A stretch of DNA of 64,000 nt from Bretschneidera sinensis (Eukaryota > Streptophyta > Magnoliopsida > Brassicales > Akaniaceae), in assembly GCA_023935145.1 (NCBI GenBank), contig CM043698.1, forward strand, positions 22,763,501-22,827,500. The letters run 5' to 3'. Below are positions 44,232 to 55,819 of the stretch, one piece after another. Each line of letters begins with the position of its first letter. Position 1 is the stretch's first letter. Under the pieces are notes generated by a model. The model was not told the origin of the DNA. It did no database searches and worked only from the letters and a program-made list of their open reading frames with translations. Made by a program: the position numbers and the translations under genes.

Positions 44232-45072
44232 TCTCGGTTATAAAGTTATTATTATTATTATTATACTAGTGTTGTTTTAAAAACCAATTAGATTTTTTAT
44301 ATAAAATATTGAAATTTAATCTTAATCTTTATATTTTAAGATATATATCTTGTCAGTTGTACGATATATTTTAAGATATGCACATAAATAATTTAAAATA
44401 TAATTTGTATTGTAATTATATTTAAAATGTATATTAAAAATTTAATCTATTACATAAACAATTAAATTTGTGCTGAAAGCTCATTTTTTTTCGTTATATT
44501 ACAACCTCAAAAATTCAGTTTGTTGAAAAATAAAATAAAAGGAAATGATTATGAGCACTAATAGATAAAATAATTGAATTAGTTGCTCTAATAAACCTAA
44601 GAAGAGAGAATTGATCCCCCAACAAATGAAGGAGAGAACTTTTTACCTAAAAGAATTTGAAAGCAAAACAGAAGTCTCCAATATGGTACCGACCGAGGCA
44701 ATACTATAATATTAAGGGTAAATAAGGCAGAAAAAAAAAACTCTCCAATAAAAAGACACCCATGTACGTGGTTCGCCACATTTGACTACGTCCACGGGAA
44801 AGGACGATATGAAAGCTTCCATTAACCAGAAAATCTGATGATACATAAACCAAGCTTAACTAACCTCAATGCCTCAGTCATCTCATTTCTCAAACCAGGT
44901 GAACATTGCATATACACGAAATGTATATCAACAGTACTCACAAGTCAACCATACATGTGAGATTTTACATTAGAATATGTACAAATTAACAAATCTGGAG
45001 GGGGGGGGGATTTGCCAGCTTGTCTTGAACTTGATTTTTTTATATTGACATTCGTTGCCATATATTTAACTA
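44232..45072. other. Intergenic region with an LTR-like motif
   Basis: AT-rich. At 44,764-44,800 an ACGTGGTTCG...CTACGTCCACGG motif resembles the one at 23,440-23,475, so part of this may be LTR debris. A run of G lies at 45,001-45,009. No gene seen. Confidence 0.4.
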
Positions 45073-45285
45073 TTCATCATGTGTAACGAAAAGCAAATAA
45101 CTTGTTACTGCATAACCTATCAGCAGATAGATTCAACAGAGAAAATGGCTCAAGTATTTGATTTTGGAGCAGGTTCACTCTTCATCATGTGCAACGAAAA
45201 GCAAATAACTTGTTACTGCATAAGCATTTCAGCGGATACGATTCAACTGAGAAAATGGCTCAGCATTTGATTTTTGAGCAGGTTT
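45073..45285 (-). repeat. Tandem doublet that copied the CDC20 last exon end
   Basis: Units starting at 45,073 and 45,181 (period 108) both begin TTCATCATGTG. The right unit contains the functional CDC20 stop region. The left unit holds a decayed copy of the last 15 or so codons, now with stops. Confidence 0.88.
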
Positions 45286-47354
45286 AGTAGCCACCTCTGG
45301 ATCCCCAAAAACATTCCAGAATCTCAAGGTTTCATCCCCTGCTGCTGATGCTACAGTACAACCATCTGGACTCTGCCAAGATTTTATAAGATTAAAAAAA
45401 AGTTAGGATATGACCAAGAACTCTAAAATTAAAAGAAACATGCTCCGATGAAAGTAAAAAAAAAAAAAAACTGTTGATTCATGTTACCTGAGCCAAGAAT
45501 AGGACTCTAGATGTATGACCAGTTAGCTCGGCTGTTTTCACCATTGACGGGTATTTCCAGAGAGTTAGTTGATTCTGAGTAAACCCATGAGAGCTAAGCA
45601 GCTCCCTCTCATTTTTGTTCCATAGCAAAGCACAGACTTGAGAGCCAGTATCCACAGAGTTTAAGCAAGCACCTGTGTGGGTGTTCCAGAATTTTATGCT
45701 CCTATCGCCTCCACCTCCACCAGATGCAAGCAAATTCCCCTGGAATGGGCACCAAGCTAGAGCTTTGACTGCAGATGTATGTTCCTCAAGCCTGTGAAGC
45801 CACTGTGTCGCTGAATTTGAGGAAGCCGTGGATCTGTCCCATATGTGAAGGAGATTATCGTTCCCTCCACTAGCTAATTGTTGCCCTGAGGCCGACCATT
45901 TCAATCCGCACACCTCTTGAGTGTGACCTCTGTAGCTTTCAACAATGTGTTTTCTTATTCTAACATCATTGTTTAAAATCTGACCATCCATGCCTCCTGT
46001 TGTAAGGATGTGATTGTTCCATGCCAATGACCCCACTCGTGACCTATGACCACCTTTTAAAGTTCTCAGCTGCAGAGAGACCATCACATTAAAGTATATT
46101 CAGTTTTCAATTTAAAGAAAAAACTAATTAAAAGAGGCAAATTGGTGGTGAAGATTTCCAAAGTACCTGTCGATTGGATGCAGAATCCCATAGTTGTACT
46201 TCAGAATTATTCAAGCCAATGGCAATATGCCGACCATCAGGAGCCCAACTGACACTCGTAACAGGGCCATCTTCGTCGTCCATGGTGACAAGTTCTGATG
46301 TAGAACCATTTGAAGCATCCCACAAATATACTGTGCTCCCCAAAGCAATAGCAAGAACATTGCTACTGCCCCAATCCAGTAAATTCAGGTAGAAATCGTC
46401 CACAAGGTCAGGAGCATCTAGTGTCCTCTCAGATGTCTGTATATTCAAGTCAAAATTATTCCGATACAAATCAGAACTTTGGTCTAAGAAAACATAACTT
46501 TTACAAATTTTGTAGGCTTCAATATTTTTAATTTAAGTATTAATAAATCGACTAACAATTTCACCAAGAAAAAAAAAAAGCAAAGCAAATGTATGCTTTT
46601 ACGCACCTGGGGTATATATCTTTTAGGTTTTGTAGACTTGGGCTGGTGAACAGAAGATGAGTGCTCAAAGGGTATCATTTCAACAGGTGCTGGTGGTTTG
46701 TTCTTGAAAGCAAGGATCCGAGTGCGATTCATGTTGAAGACCTCGGCCAGCTGCTTTCGGTAGGCTTCCTTGGAAGGTGAGCTCTCCGCTGCTGGGTTCT
46801 CCTTCTCCTTCCTCCCTGCTGTTAGCATGTAATGGGCATAGTCGAAGTCCATGGCTGATCGGTTCGGTATAAATCTATCCAACTGATAAATAAAATTATA
46901 GAAACGACATCCGATTAGGAAATTACACTAGATCCAGAAAAACAGATCATTGGCAATTTCAAGAACAGAAAAATAAACCCAAGAAGTCAACATCGGATCA
47001 TTGATGCAATTATGGATTCAGAATTCACATAAGCAAATCCATGGGTTGAAATTTGAAGTCAACATAAACCATTTACAAAATCTTGGTTTCACAAATCAAA
47101 TAAAAATAAAACAAGAAATAAAATTTCACAAATCGAAAAAAAGACTAGGCCCTAGTTCCGAAATCACATATAATCCATATAATTTCAGCAATCAACTACA
47201 TTGAGAAAGAAAAAGTGAAAAAAAAAAAAAAACCCTAAAAGTCGACAATCCTTACATTTTCTTTAGAATTCTTTCTATGAGGAAATTGATCTTGAAGTGG
47301 GCATCTAGGCTGCGCCTTCATGTTTGAAGAACCGCTAATAGATCCTGCATCCAT
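45229..47354 (-). CDS. CDC20: CDC20, activator of the anaphase-promoting complex (left copy)
   Basis: CDC20 binds and activates the APC/C ubiquitin ligase to start anaphase and is the target of the spindle checkpoint. Five exons join in phase on the minus strand: 47,354-47,256, 46,882-46,607, 46,436-46,167, 46,069-45,488 and 45,372-45,229 (456 residues, the usual plant length). Visible features are a KEN box at 31-33, the C-box Asp-Arg-Phe-Ile-Pro at 35-39, the Ala-Phe-Lys-Asn-Lys-Pro-Pro motif in exon 2, seven WD40 repeats from about residue 130, and the C-terminal Ile-Arg tail that docks on the APC/C. No lesion is seen. It differs from the right copy at roughly 30 positions by eye, many of them in exon 1. 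Confidence 0.95.
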
Positions 47355-47620
47355 AACTTTAGAAGCAAAAGAAAAAACAAATACAAACTGATGGCAAAAA
47401 TCTAGAGAGAGACAGATATTGAAAAGGTATGTAAATCCAATTCACAAACTAAAGCCTGCAAAACAGAGATTGTTATATATATCAATGTATCTATAATGAA
47501 AGAAATATGATGCAAAAGAGAGAACGAAAGCGAATGTTAAGAGCCCGTTGATATTCCAGATTTGATTTGATGCTTCACGAAATGAATGGCTGAGTGAGAT
47601 ACAGTTACTGGCAATAATGA

Positions 47621-47629
47621 TTTTATATA
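47621..47629 (-). promoter_or_regulatory. Candidate TATA box of the left CDC20
   Basis: TATATAAAA on the minus strand, about 270 bp before the ATG. The surrounding promoter aligns with that of the right copy. Confidence 0.45.
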
Positions 47630-47711
47630 GTAGAATTCTTGTCCTACTGTGTAATTTTACTATAGATCTGATCCCCTTTCTCAATATGGAATATTAGGGT
47701 TTTGAAAAGGG

Positions 47712-47742
47712 GCAACGGTTACATTTACAAATAGCCGTTGTA
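47712..47742 (-). promoter_or_regulatory. Pair of MSA-like mitosis motifs
   Basis: GCAACGGTTA (47,712-47,721) and, on the other strand, TACAACGGCTA (47,742-47,732) both contain the AACGG core of the mitosis-specific activator element bound by three-repeat MYB factors in plant G2/M genes. They lie about 360-390 bp before the ATG. CDC20 is expressed in G2/M, which fits. Confidence 0.6.
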
Positions 47743-47754
47743 AATTAAATCGAC

Positions 47755-49050
47755 AAAAATACCCCTCTACTTGAATATATATATTTTTTTATTTTCTTTT
47801 TCAGCTGTCATATCATATCCCTTCAAAATAAAAAAATTTATTTTCACCAACCATTTTTATATTTGTCATGTACTTTAATATTATCGTTTTGTTTTAAAAA
47901 AACGATCAATTTATATTTTATATTTTAAGCATGTATTCAACAAACTATAATTTCAATGAAATTAATATCATTACACGCAAAAATCTTGATTAAATTTTTT
48001 TTTCTTGTTTATTAGTCAATATTTTTGTGTTATATCAATTTCGTTTAGATTATCACTAAAATGGTTGATTGAATATATATCTAAAACATAAGAGATAAAT
48101 TGATCATTTTTAAAATACAAATGAGACATTGAAACACATATCAAAACGTGAAGATATTTATTAATAATATCCCATATAAAAATTAAAAATATACTGAATT
48201 AATTGATTTTATAAAAGTGATTATACTTGCCCTAAGAAATCATAACACAATATCAAAGCAACAAGTTAGACCCTTTCGTTCATTCCAAAAAAAAAAAAAA
48301 AAAAAAGTTAGTCCCTTTCGCTTAATACTAAGCATATTTAGGGGGGAAATGCTTTACGAATTAACCTAGACAATAGTTAATACTAAAATTTTAAACGGGT
48401 AAAATTTGTTTTATACACATTACTTTACTTATAAGACACAAAAATGCCATTGTTAATACTACCAGAACCTTTGCCTTGTTCGTCCATGTGTCAAGCATGT
48501 GCACACTAACAAAGAAACCTCACAGATATAGAACGAAAATTTTGATTGGAATAATATCAAAATCTGAATGATTGATCTAAACAAATTAAAACTTCATTGG
48601 TTAATTAAAACATTTGACAAACCTCATGGTTAAATATAGTTTTCCCAATTAATAAATTTGTATGTTACAGTAAACAGCCCAACTGTGACTTGGGATTTTT
48701 CTGTTATTTGGAATCAAATAAATAAAAAGTAAAAAAAAAAAGAAATGTATCAAAAAAGTTGCAGCTAGATTGATAAAACATTGACAACAGAACTATCAAA
48801 TGATTTCGTATAGTTACTTTGATGATTCCTCCTTTACAATTTTGAGATTTCATGCATTTGTATTTGTAATATTAATAGAATATTTGTAAAATAACGTTGA
48901 ATATCAAGATTCTACACACAACTACATCTTGGAAGCATAGCAGACAGATGACATCCCAAAAAATGGGAAGAAAAAAAAAAAGGAAAAAGATCTTGCGACT
49001 TTGGTTAGCATGATCTGTAGCAAATGTCCAATCCTCCCCAGAAGCAGACT
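47755..49050. other. Intergenic region, AT-rich
   Basis: No gene recognised. An A run is at 48,287-48,306. From about 48,660 to 49,050 the sequence aligns with 56,750-57,140, the 3' flank of the right transporter copy. Confidence 0.5.
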
Positions 49051-50401
49051 TGCTAGGCCATAATGTCATTTCCTCCAATGATCAACCATTGCAAAAGCTC
49101 ACTGGCTTTCTTTATCATTTTAACAGGATTAGAGGCTTTGAAATTGGGTTTCGGAGTTTCATCATGTATGTAACGGCCACTCCAAGAAGTGAACAGAATG
49201 CTGCACAAAAAAGGAATTGTGTTCAATTTTTTTATCATTCTCGTTGAGTTACCTGCACAAAAACGTATGGTATCAACAAACCGTAAAGCTTTTTTGCACA
49301 AGCCAAAAGCGAAACAATATCTGACTAATGAAGTCCTGGGAGCGAGTTCTAAGTGCTGCAAATTTACAGTTCTTCTAGAAATCACATACATGTGAAATGG
49401 TAGCCAAAGAAAATTGGTTTCAACTAAACACTTGAAAAAATCAACAAACTGGAAGGGGCAGATCTAAAAACTCTTGTATCATATGATCTGAATTTGTTGA
49501 AGGGGCAGATAAAGTCCACTTTGCAGTGCTTCCTAAACCACCTGATATGTATCACATGACTAAACGAATCGTGATTGAGGTTTGAATTCACAGGCAAGAT
49601 AAAAATATAAAACATGAAAGGTATATATATATATATTATTAAAAAAAATGTGAAAGGCATATTTTGCAGCAATAGATCTACAAGTCCATTATAGTCCTTG
49701 AACTCCCCACAACTCGTAACTACTATGTAGTGGTTCACATAAATGAAAATTATGCCGTCTCCACGTATATACAGTGATTTTCAATTCTCCTTCACCGATA
49801 AAACTGAGATAGCTATGGCAAAAGGACTTCAAAAAATTTTATTATCCAGAAAAAAAGAGGAGTGAATATAAAGAAAAAGTTGCTAGCTGCGAATATCGTG
49901 AACCATAAAAATTCCAGGCATAACAAACGAACAGAGACTCTGAAAACTGACAACTTACTTTGAAGCCCTGTTGAAATTTTATCCAAGAAGCTCAATAATC
50001 CACAAACAAATGTACATCCATTGAGATCTTCACCAATTAAAACACTCTGCATACTCACTGCAGTCACCTATCATTTGTTTACAACTAGTTTAGATGGAGA
50101 TGAGCAGAAAAATTTCATGAAAAACAAGTAAAAAGAAAACTATACTTGAAAATCAAAACAGTACAACAGAGATGATAAGTTCCTGAGTCCCAGATAGTAA
50201 CTCAAAGCACTTTTTAATTGAATTGCCAATGCACAAACACACACACACACGTACATGTATGGCAAGATGTTAGTGGATTAACATGGCAGTATGCTTGCAA
50301 CCAAGGCCGGTACCAAACCATTGAGCACTGGGCCAAATGACAGCTTCACATCTAATGCCAATAATTATAGTCGATACTCATTATGGTCATGTTTTCAGCT
50401 G

Positions 50402-50739
50402 AGTACAATGGACTTGGACGCTGCATGGAAAAAAGAAAAGACGACAGCACAGAATTTGACACCATACCGTCATTAGTGCATTTGGGATGCCAATAAATAT
50501 TGATATTGCCATACATGAAAGAACTCTTACTTCTAGGTAAAAGAACGATTGCTGCACCACAAAATATCGAAGTACAATGGACTTTGACATTGCATGGAAA
50601 AAAGAAAAGACAACAGCACAGAATTTGACGCCATACCGTCATTAGTGCATTTGGGATGCCAAAAAATATTGATATTGCCATACATGAAAGAACTCTTGCT
50701 TCTGGGTAAAAGAAGGATTGCTGCACCACAAAATATCAA
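50402..50739 (-). repeat. Tandem doublet inside the transporter pseudogene, 169-bp unit
   Basis: Units 50,402-50,570 and 50,571-50,739 each begin AGTACAATGGACTT and contain the exon end with the GT donor. The right transporter copy has a single unit. Confidence 0.92.
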
Positions 50740-51699
50740 AATAATAGGCCTTCAGGAGTCTGCTGTTCCATGCAATCTACTACAATGTGGATATCTAATG
50801 GTTAAAAGTGAACAAAAGCAAAAGTGGTGTATGAATCATATTAATTCTCAGACAGAAAAGAGGTTCGTGAGGATGACCTGAAGAATGACAGATACAATGA
50901 AGCTGCAAATTTAAATGATGCCAGGAACCTAATGACCCTAAGCAATACACTGCATATACATGGACAACAAATGGCTAAAGTAAATTGATATCAGTAATAA
51001 ACACAATAACCATTTTAGGGAATTCTTGTTAATAAAAGCGAATTTCATAAGAAGGTTGTACTCTTTTGTCTCTAACAATAACCAGAGTCCAGCATTTCTT
51101 GAAAGCAGTGGTATAAAGCCATGCCCGAAATACAAATGCCACTTCCCTTTTTCTCTGCCTAGAAAGAAGTAAATAGGATGGTATGCACATTTGTAAAGGA
51201 TGATATATTAAGCTATGGAGGTCATTACATGTGTGAAACTTGAAGAGCAGCCGAGCCCACATCAAAGACTGCAGCAAACCCACTGTATGAGATAGTTTCT
51301 ACTGTTGACGAGCTGGTGTCGAGGATTTTACAAGGCTGCGACCCCCAAAAACAAAAGAAAATGAAATGGCAACCAAAACAGATCCTGCACCATGCCATAT
51401 TTTGAAATGTCCAAACCTATCTATCTATCAAGTAAAAAGTAGACAAAGAAAGAAAAAGATTATTCCCAGCTAGCAATAAAAAAAAAGAACATAATCCTGC
51501 ACCATTCCATATTTTGAAATGTCCCAACCTGTCTCGTCTATCTATCAAGTAAAAAAGTAAACAAAGAAAAAGATTATTCCCAGCTAGCACTAGAAAAAAA
51601 AAGGACCATAAATCATACCAATTTCAAGTATTAGGGAACAGAATCACTGGATATCAAAACCCACACTGCCACCATGTACAGAACTATCTAAGAGAGAGT

Positions 51700-51905
51700 G
51701 TTTATATGAAATAAAAAAGATGATTCTCATTTACTAGAAAATTCCCCTCTAGCCAAAAAACAAGGGTATTAAACCAGCAGTCTTTAAGATCAACAATCGA
51801 TCTTTCAACTCCATCAAAAGCTCTCTTATTCCTCTCCAATCAAACCATCCACCAAATGAAGATTGGGAAGCCAATAATCTTCATCCTCTCTTGAAGCTCG
51901 AATGC
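51700..51905 (-). mobile_element. LINE C-terminal fragment in the transporter pseudogene
   Basis: On the minus strand it encodes Arg-Ala-Phe-Asp-Gly-Val-Glu-Arg and Trp-Phe-Asn-Thr-Leu-Val-Phe-Trp blocks like the other LINE copies. The matching intron of the right copy (61,340-61,510) lacks it. Confidence 0.7.
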
Positions 51906-52469
51906 ACTTCCACGCCCACAGTTATTGCATCGACAGTCAAATTTTCATGGTCTCACCAGAGCACTGAGCAGAGACCACTATTAACTTCTGCAGATGTGTA
52001 ATACAAACAACAAATCAAGAAAGTGGTTGCTTCTTTTCTTCCCAGTTTATATAAAGAACGACAGAAAAAATCCAATGCACTGTGTAATGCAGCAAATAAA
52101 TACAAAAGAAAGCAAAATAAACTGCAAAGCATAACACTTATGAAAAATCCAAACTGAGACATGCTTAATTGAAACTTGCAAAGTCCAGTTAAATACTTCA
52201 ATCATTTCATACTCCTCAAACAGAAAGCAACACTAACAAAAATACACGCAAACTTTTACACAAGAGTTGATTGTTACCACTACATGAAGATCTCAGCTAG
52301 TTTAGTACTTTTTTTTTCTGATTTGTTTATATTAATATCTTCCGTAAAGTTATAAAAACTTATGCATCTAAAAATCCCCAAGTCACGAATTTTCCATAGA
52401 TCTTCTCAAGAAACCTAATAATCCAGATTCAAGAAAGCCTCAAGTAAAAGAAAATTTAGATCACAAAAA

Positions 52470-52837
52470 CAATATCAACCCTAAAAGAAAAGGGAGCCCA
52501 AATAAACACCAGTTATAAGTGACATCTGATTTCCAAATGAAAATCATGCATCTATTGCATATTTAGTTTCAAAATACAAGTTCACCCGCAAATATAATAG
52601 CAAATCCATCAGAAATCTGACCTGACAGCATAACAGTGGCAGCATCCCAATGAAACAATATCAAACCTAAAAGAAAAGGAAGCCCAAATAAACACTAGTT
52701 CTATGTGATATTTGATTTCCAAATAAAAATCATGGATCTATATTACATATTTAGTTTCAAAAAAACAAGTTCACCCGCAATATAGTAGTGAATCCATCAG
52801 CCATCTGACCTGACAGCATAACAGCGGCATCAAATGA
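52470..52837 (-). repeat. Tandem doublet covering pseudogene exon 2, about 186-bp unit
   Basis: Units start at 52,470 and 52,656 with CAATATCAA. Each includes a copy of the exon encoding Met-Leu-Ser-Gly-Gln. The right transporter copy has one unit (62,310-62,500). Confidence 0.85.
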
Positions 52838-53163
52838 AATAAAATGAATAAACCAGAAAAGTTAAAAAACACAAAAAAGAAAAGAAAAAAAATCTACTTA
52901 AATATGCAAATTTTATGTTAAAGGAGCTAACTGTACACCATAATAAACATCCACAAAATTGAACAAAACAACAAAGCATAAACCAAACTCATTCAGGAAC
53001 AAATTTTGGATGTGGAAGAAAAATGACAAATAGAAGTTTGGTCAACATTTTATGTTGTATATTATTGACTTTAGAACATAGGAGTACATAAAGTTTGTTC
53101 AAGAAAAGAGCTGATGGTACCTTAGTATATGTTAGCACCTTAATCAGGGATATACAAGCTGCA
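52838..53163. other. Junction of the cassette duplication
   Basis: Homology with the right transporter intron (62,510-62,655) continues to about 53,015 and then ends. The remaining 150 bp are the 3' flank of the right CDC20. The duplication breakpoint is therefore near 53,015, inside transporter intron 1. Confidence 0.6.
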
Positions 53164-55472
53164 TCAACGGATACGATTCAATTGAGAAAATGGCTCAGAG
53201 TTTGATTTTGGAGCAGGTTTAGTAGCCACCTCTGGAACCCCAAAAACATTCCAGAATCTGAGTGTTTCATCGCCTGCTGCTGATGCAACAGTGCAACCAT
53301 CTGGGCTCTGCCAAAATTTAACAAGATTAATATCACCAAGATCTCTATAATTTAAAGAAACATACTGCAATAAAATAAAAGAAAACAAAAAATTAATTGA
53401 TTCATTTACCTGAGCCATGAATAGCACTCTGGATGTATGACCAGTTAGCTCGGCCGTTTTCACCATTGATGGGTATTTCCAGAGAGTTAGCTGATTCTGA
53501 GTAAACCCATGGGAGCTAAGCAGCTCCCTCTCATTTTTGTTCCATAGCAAAGCACAAACTTGAGAGCCAGTATCCACTGAGTTGAGGCAAGCACCCATGT
53601 GGGTGTTCCAGAATTTTATGCTCCTATCACCTCCGCCTCCACCAGATGCAAGCAAATTCCCCTGGAATGGGCACCAAGCAAGAGCCTTGACTGCAGATGT
53701 ATGTTCCTCAAGCCTGTGAAGCCACTGTGTTGCTGAATTTGAAGAAGCTGTGGATCTGTCCCATATGTGAAGGAGATTATCGTTGCCTCCACTAGCTAAT
53801 TGTTGGCCTGAGCCTGACCATTTCAATCCACACACCTCTTGAGTGTGACCCCTGTAGGTTTCAACAATGTGTGATCTTATTCTAACATCATTGTTAAAGA
53901 TCCGACCATCCAGGCCTCCTGTTGTAAGGATGTGATTGTTCCATGCCAATGACCCCACTCGTGACCTGTGGCCACGTCTCAAAGTTCTCAGCTGCAACGA
54001 GAACATCACAGTAAAGCACATTTTGTTATCAAATTAAAGAACAAAAAAAACTAATAAAAAGAGAAATTGATGGTGCAGATTTCAAAAGCACCTGTCGATT
54101 GGATACAGAATCCCATAACTGTAATTCAGAATTGTTCAAGCCGATGGCAATATGCCGACCATCAGGAGCCCAACTGACACTAGTGACTGGGCCATCTTCA
54201 TCATTCATGGTGACAAGCTCTGATGTAGAACCATTTGAAGCATCCCACAAATATACTGTGTTCCCCAAAGCAATAGCAAGAACATTGCTACTGCCCCAAT
54301 CCAGTAAATTCAAGTAGAAATCATCCAAAAGGTCAGGAGCATCTAGTGTCCGCTCTGATGTCTGTAAGTAAAAATTATTCCAACACATATCAGAATTTTT
54401 ATCTAAGAAAACAAATCTTTTACAAATAAAATAGACTTCAGTATTTTTAATTTAATTTTAAAAAATCGATGAATATTTTCACCAAAAAAAAAATCATAGC
54501 ACACGTATAATGTTACGCACCTGGGGTACATATCGGCGGGGCTTTGTAGACTTGGGCTGGTGAACAGAAGATGAGTGCTCAAAGGGTATCATCTCAACCG
54601 GTGCTGGTGGTTTGTTCTTGAAAGCAAGGATCCGAGTCCGATTCATGTTGAAGACCTCGGCCAGCAGCTTGCGGTAGGCTTCCTTAGAAGGCGAGCTCGC
54701 TGCTGCTGCTGCTGGGTTCTCCTTTCCCTTCCTCCCGGCTGTTAGCATGTAATGGGCATAGTCGAAGTCCATGGCTGATCGGTTTGGTATAAATCTATCC
54801 AACTGGTAAATAAAAATATAGAATCTACATCTGATTAGGAAATTACAATAAGATCCATTCATAGAAAGAGAATTGGTGATTTCAAAAACAGAATAATAAA
54901 GCCAAGATTTCAACATCAGATCACTGGTGAATATATGTGACGACAACCAATAGAGATTCTGAATTCAAGCAAAGCCCTGCTTCAAATTTGAGTCAACGAC
55001 TCAACATAAACCATTTACAAAATCTTCACAAATCAAATTAAGGACAAAAGCTCGAAATTCTCATAATTAAAACTTAAAACAAGAAATAAAATATGTGACG
55101 ACAACCAATTCAAAATTCAAGCAAAGCCCTGCTTCAAGTTAACATAAACAATTTACAAAATCTTGGTTTCACAAATCGTAAAACCAAATTAAGGAGAAAA
55201 ATCAAGATTCTCATAATTAAAACTAAAACAAAAAATAAAATTTCATAAATCGAAAAAATAAATAGACCCCGATTTCCAAAATCAAATAACCCATATAATT
55301 TCAGCAATAACTGCATTGAAAAAGAAAAGAAAAGAAAAATTAAAAAAAAAAACCTAAAGTCGGCAATCCTTACATTTTCTTTAGAGTTCCTTCTCTGACG
55401 AAATTGTTCTTTAAGTGGGTATCTAGACTGCGCCTTCATGTTTGAAGAGCCGCTGATAGTTCCTGCATCCAT
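53164..55472 (-). CDS. CDC20: CDC20, activator of the anaphase-promoting complex (right copy)
   Basis: Five exons on the minus strand at 55,472-55,374, 54,802-54,521, 54,361-54,092, 53,991-53,410 and 53,307-53,164 join in phase to 458 residues. Exons 1, 3, 4 and 5 have exactly the lengths of the left copy. Exon 2 is 6 bp longer through an alanine run. The KEN box, C-box, WD40 repeats and terminal Ile-Arg are all present, so the protein should work as an APC/C activator. Intron 1 is longer (571 versus 373 bp) because it carries a 158-bp tandem duplication. Its promoter keeps only one of the two MSA-like motifs of the left copy. Tandem paralogue of 45,229-47,354. Confidence 0.95.
54933..55248. 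repeat. Tandem doublet in CDC20 intron 1, 158-bp unit
   Basis: Units start at 54,933 and 55,091 with ATATGTGACGACAACCAAT. The left CDC20 intron has a single, shorter counterpart. Confidence 0.85.
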
Positions 55473-55800
55473 AACTTTAGAAGCAAAAGAAACACGAAAG
55501 ACAAACTAATAGCAAAAATCTAGAGCAGATATTTGTGTGTATACTGAAGGAAATAGGAGAAAGAAAATTATATTTGAAGCCTGCAAAACAGAGATTGTTA
55601 TATTAAATAGCAAAATTATATATATTGATGTATCTAAGAAAAAAAGAACGAAATCGAGCGTTAAGAGCCAATTGTTGTTCATATTCGAGAGTTGATTTGA
55701 TGCTTCACGAGATGAATTCTGGTTGTATATAAACTGGCGATTATACTGGTATCTCCTTTCTCCACAAGGAATATTTGGTTTTAAAGATGGGCCATTTACC

Positions 55801-55812
55801 AACAGCCGTTCT
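55801..55812 (-). promoter_or_regulatory. Single MSA-like motif of the right CDC20
   Basis: On the minus strand AGAACGGCTGTT contains the AACGG core at the place of the second motif of the left copy. The first motif is missing in an otherwise alignable stretch. Confidence 0.5.
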
Positions 55813-55819
55813 GAATGAA

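Larger units (their letters stand above)
49100..52837 (-). pseudogene. MFSD12-like transporter, decayed left copy
   Basis: It aligns exon by exon with the intact copy at 57,212-62,488. Surviving exons are remnants at about 52,837-52,560 (exon 2, present twice), 51,440-51,235, 50,930-50,878, 50,790-50,402 (partly duplicated), 50,067-49,950 and 49,250-49,100. Lesions include no first exon and a frameshift at the Gly-Gly-Cys block near 51,330. A deletion at about 50,938 removes some 1.6 kb with four or five exons. There is a stop inside the Pro-Gly-Ile-Ile block near 50,912, a 169-bp tandem duplication in the next exon, a 24-bp deletion in the Ser-Met-Gln exon, and a degraded last exon. No product is expected. 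Confidence 0.9.
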
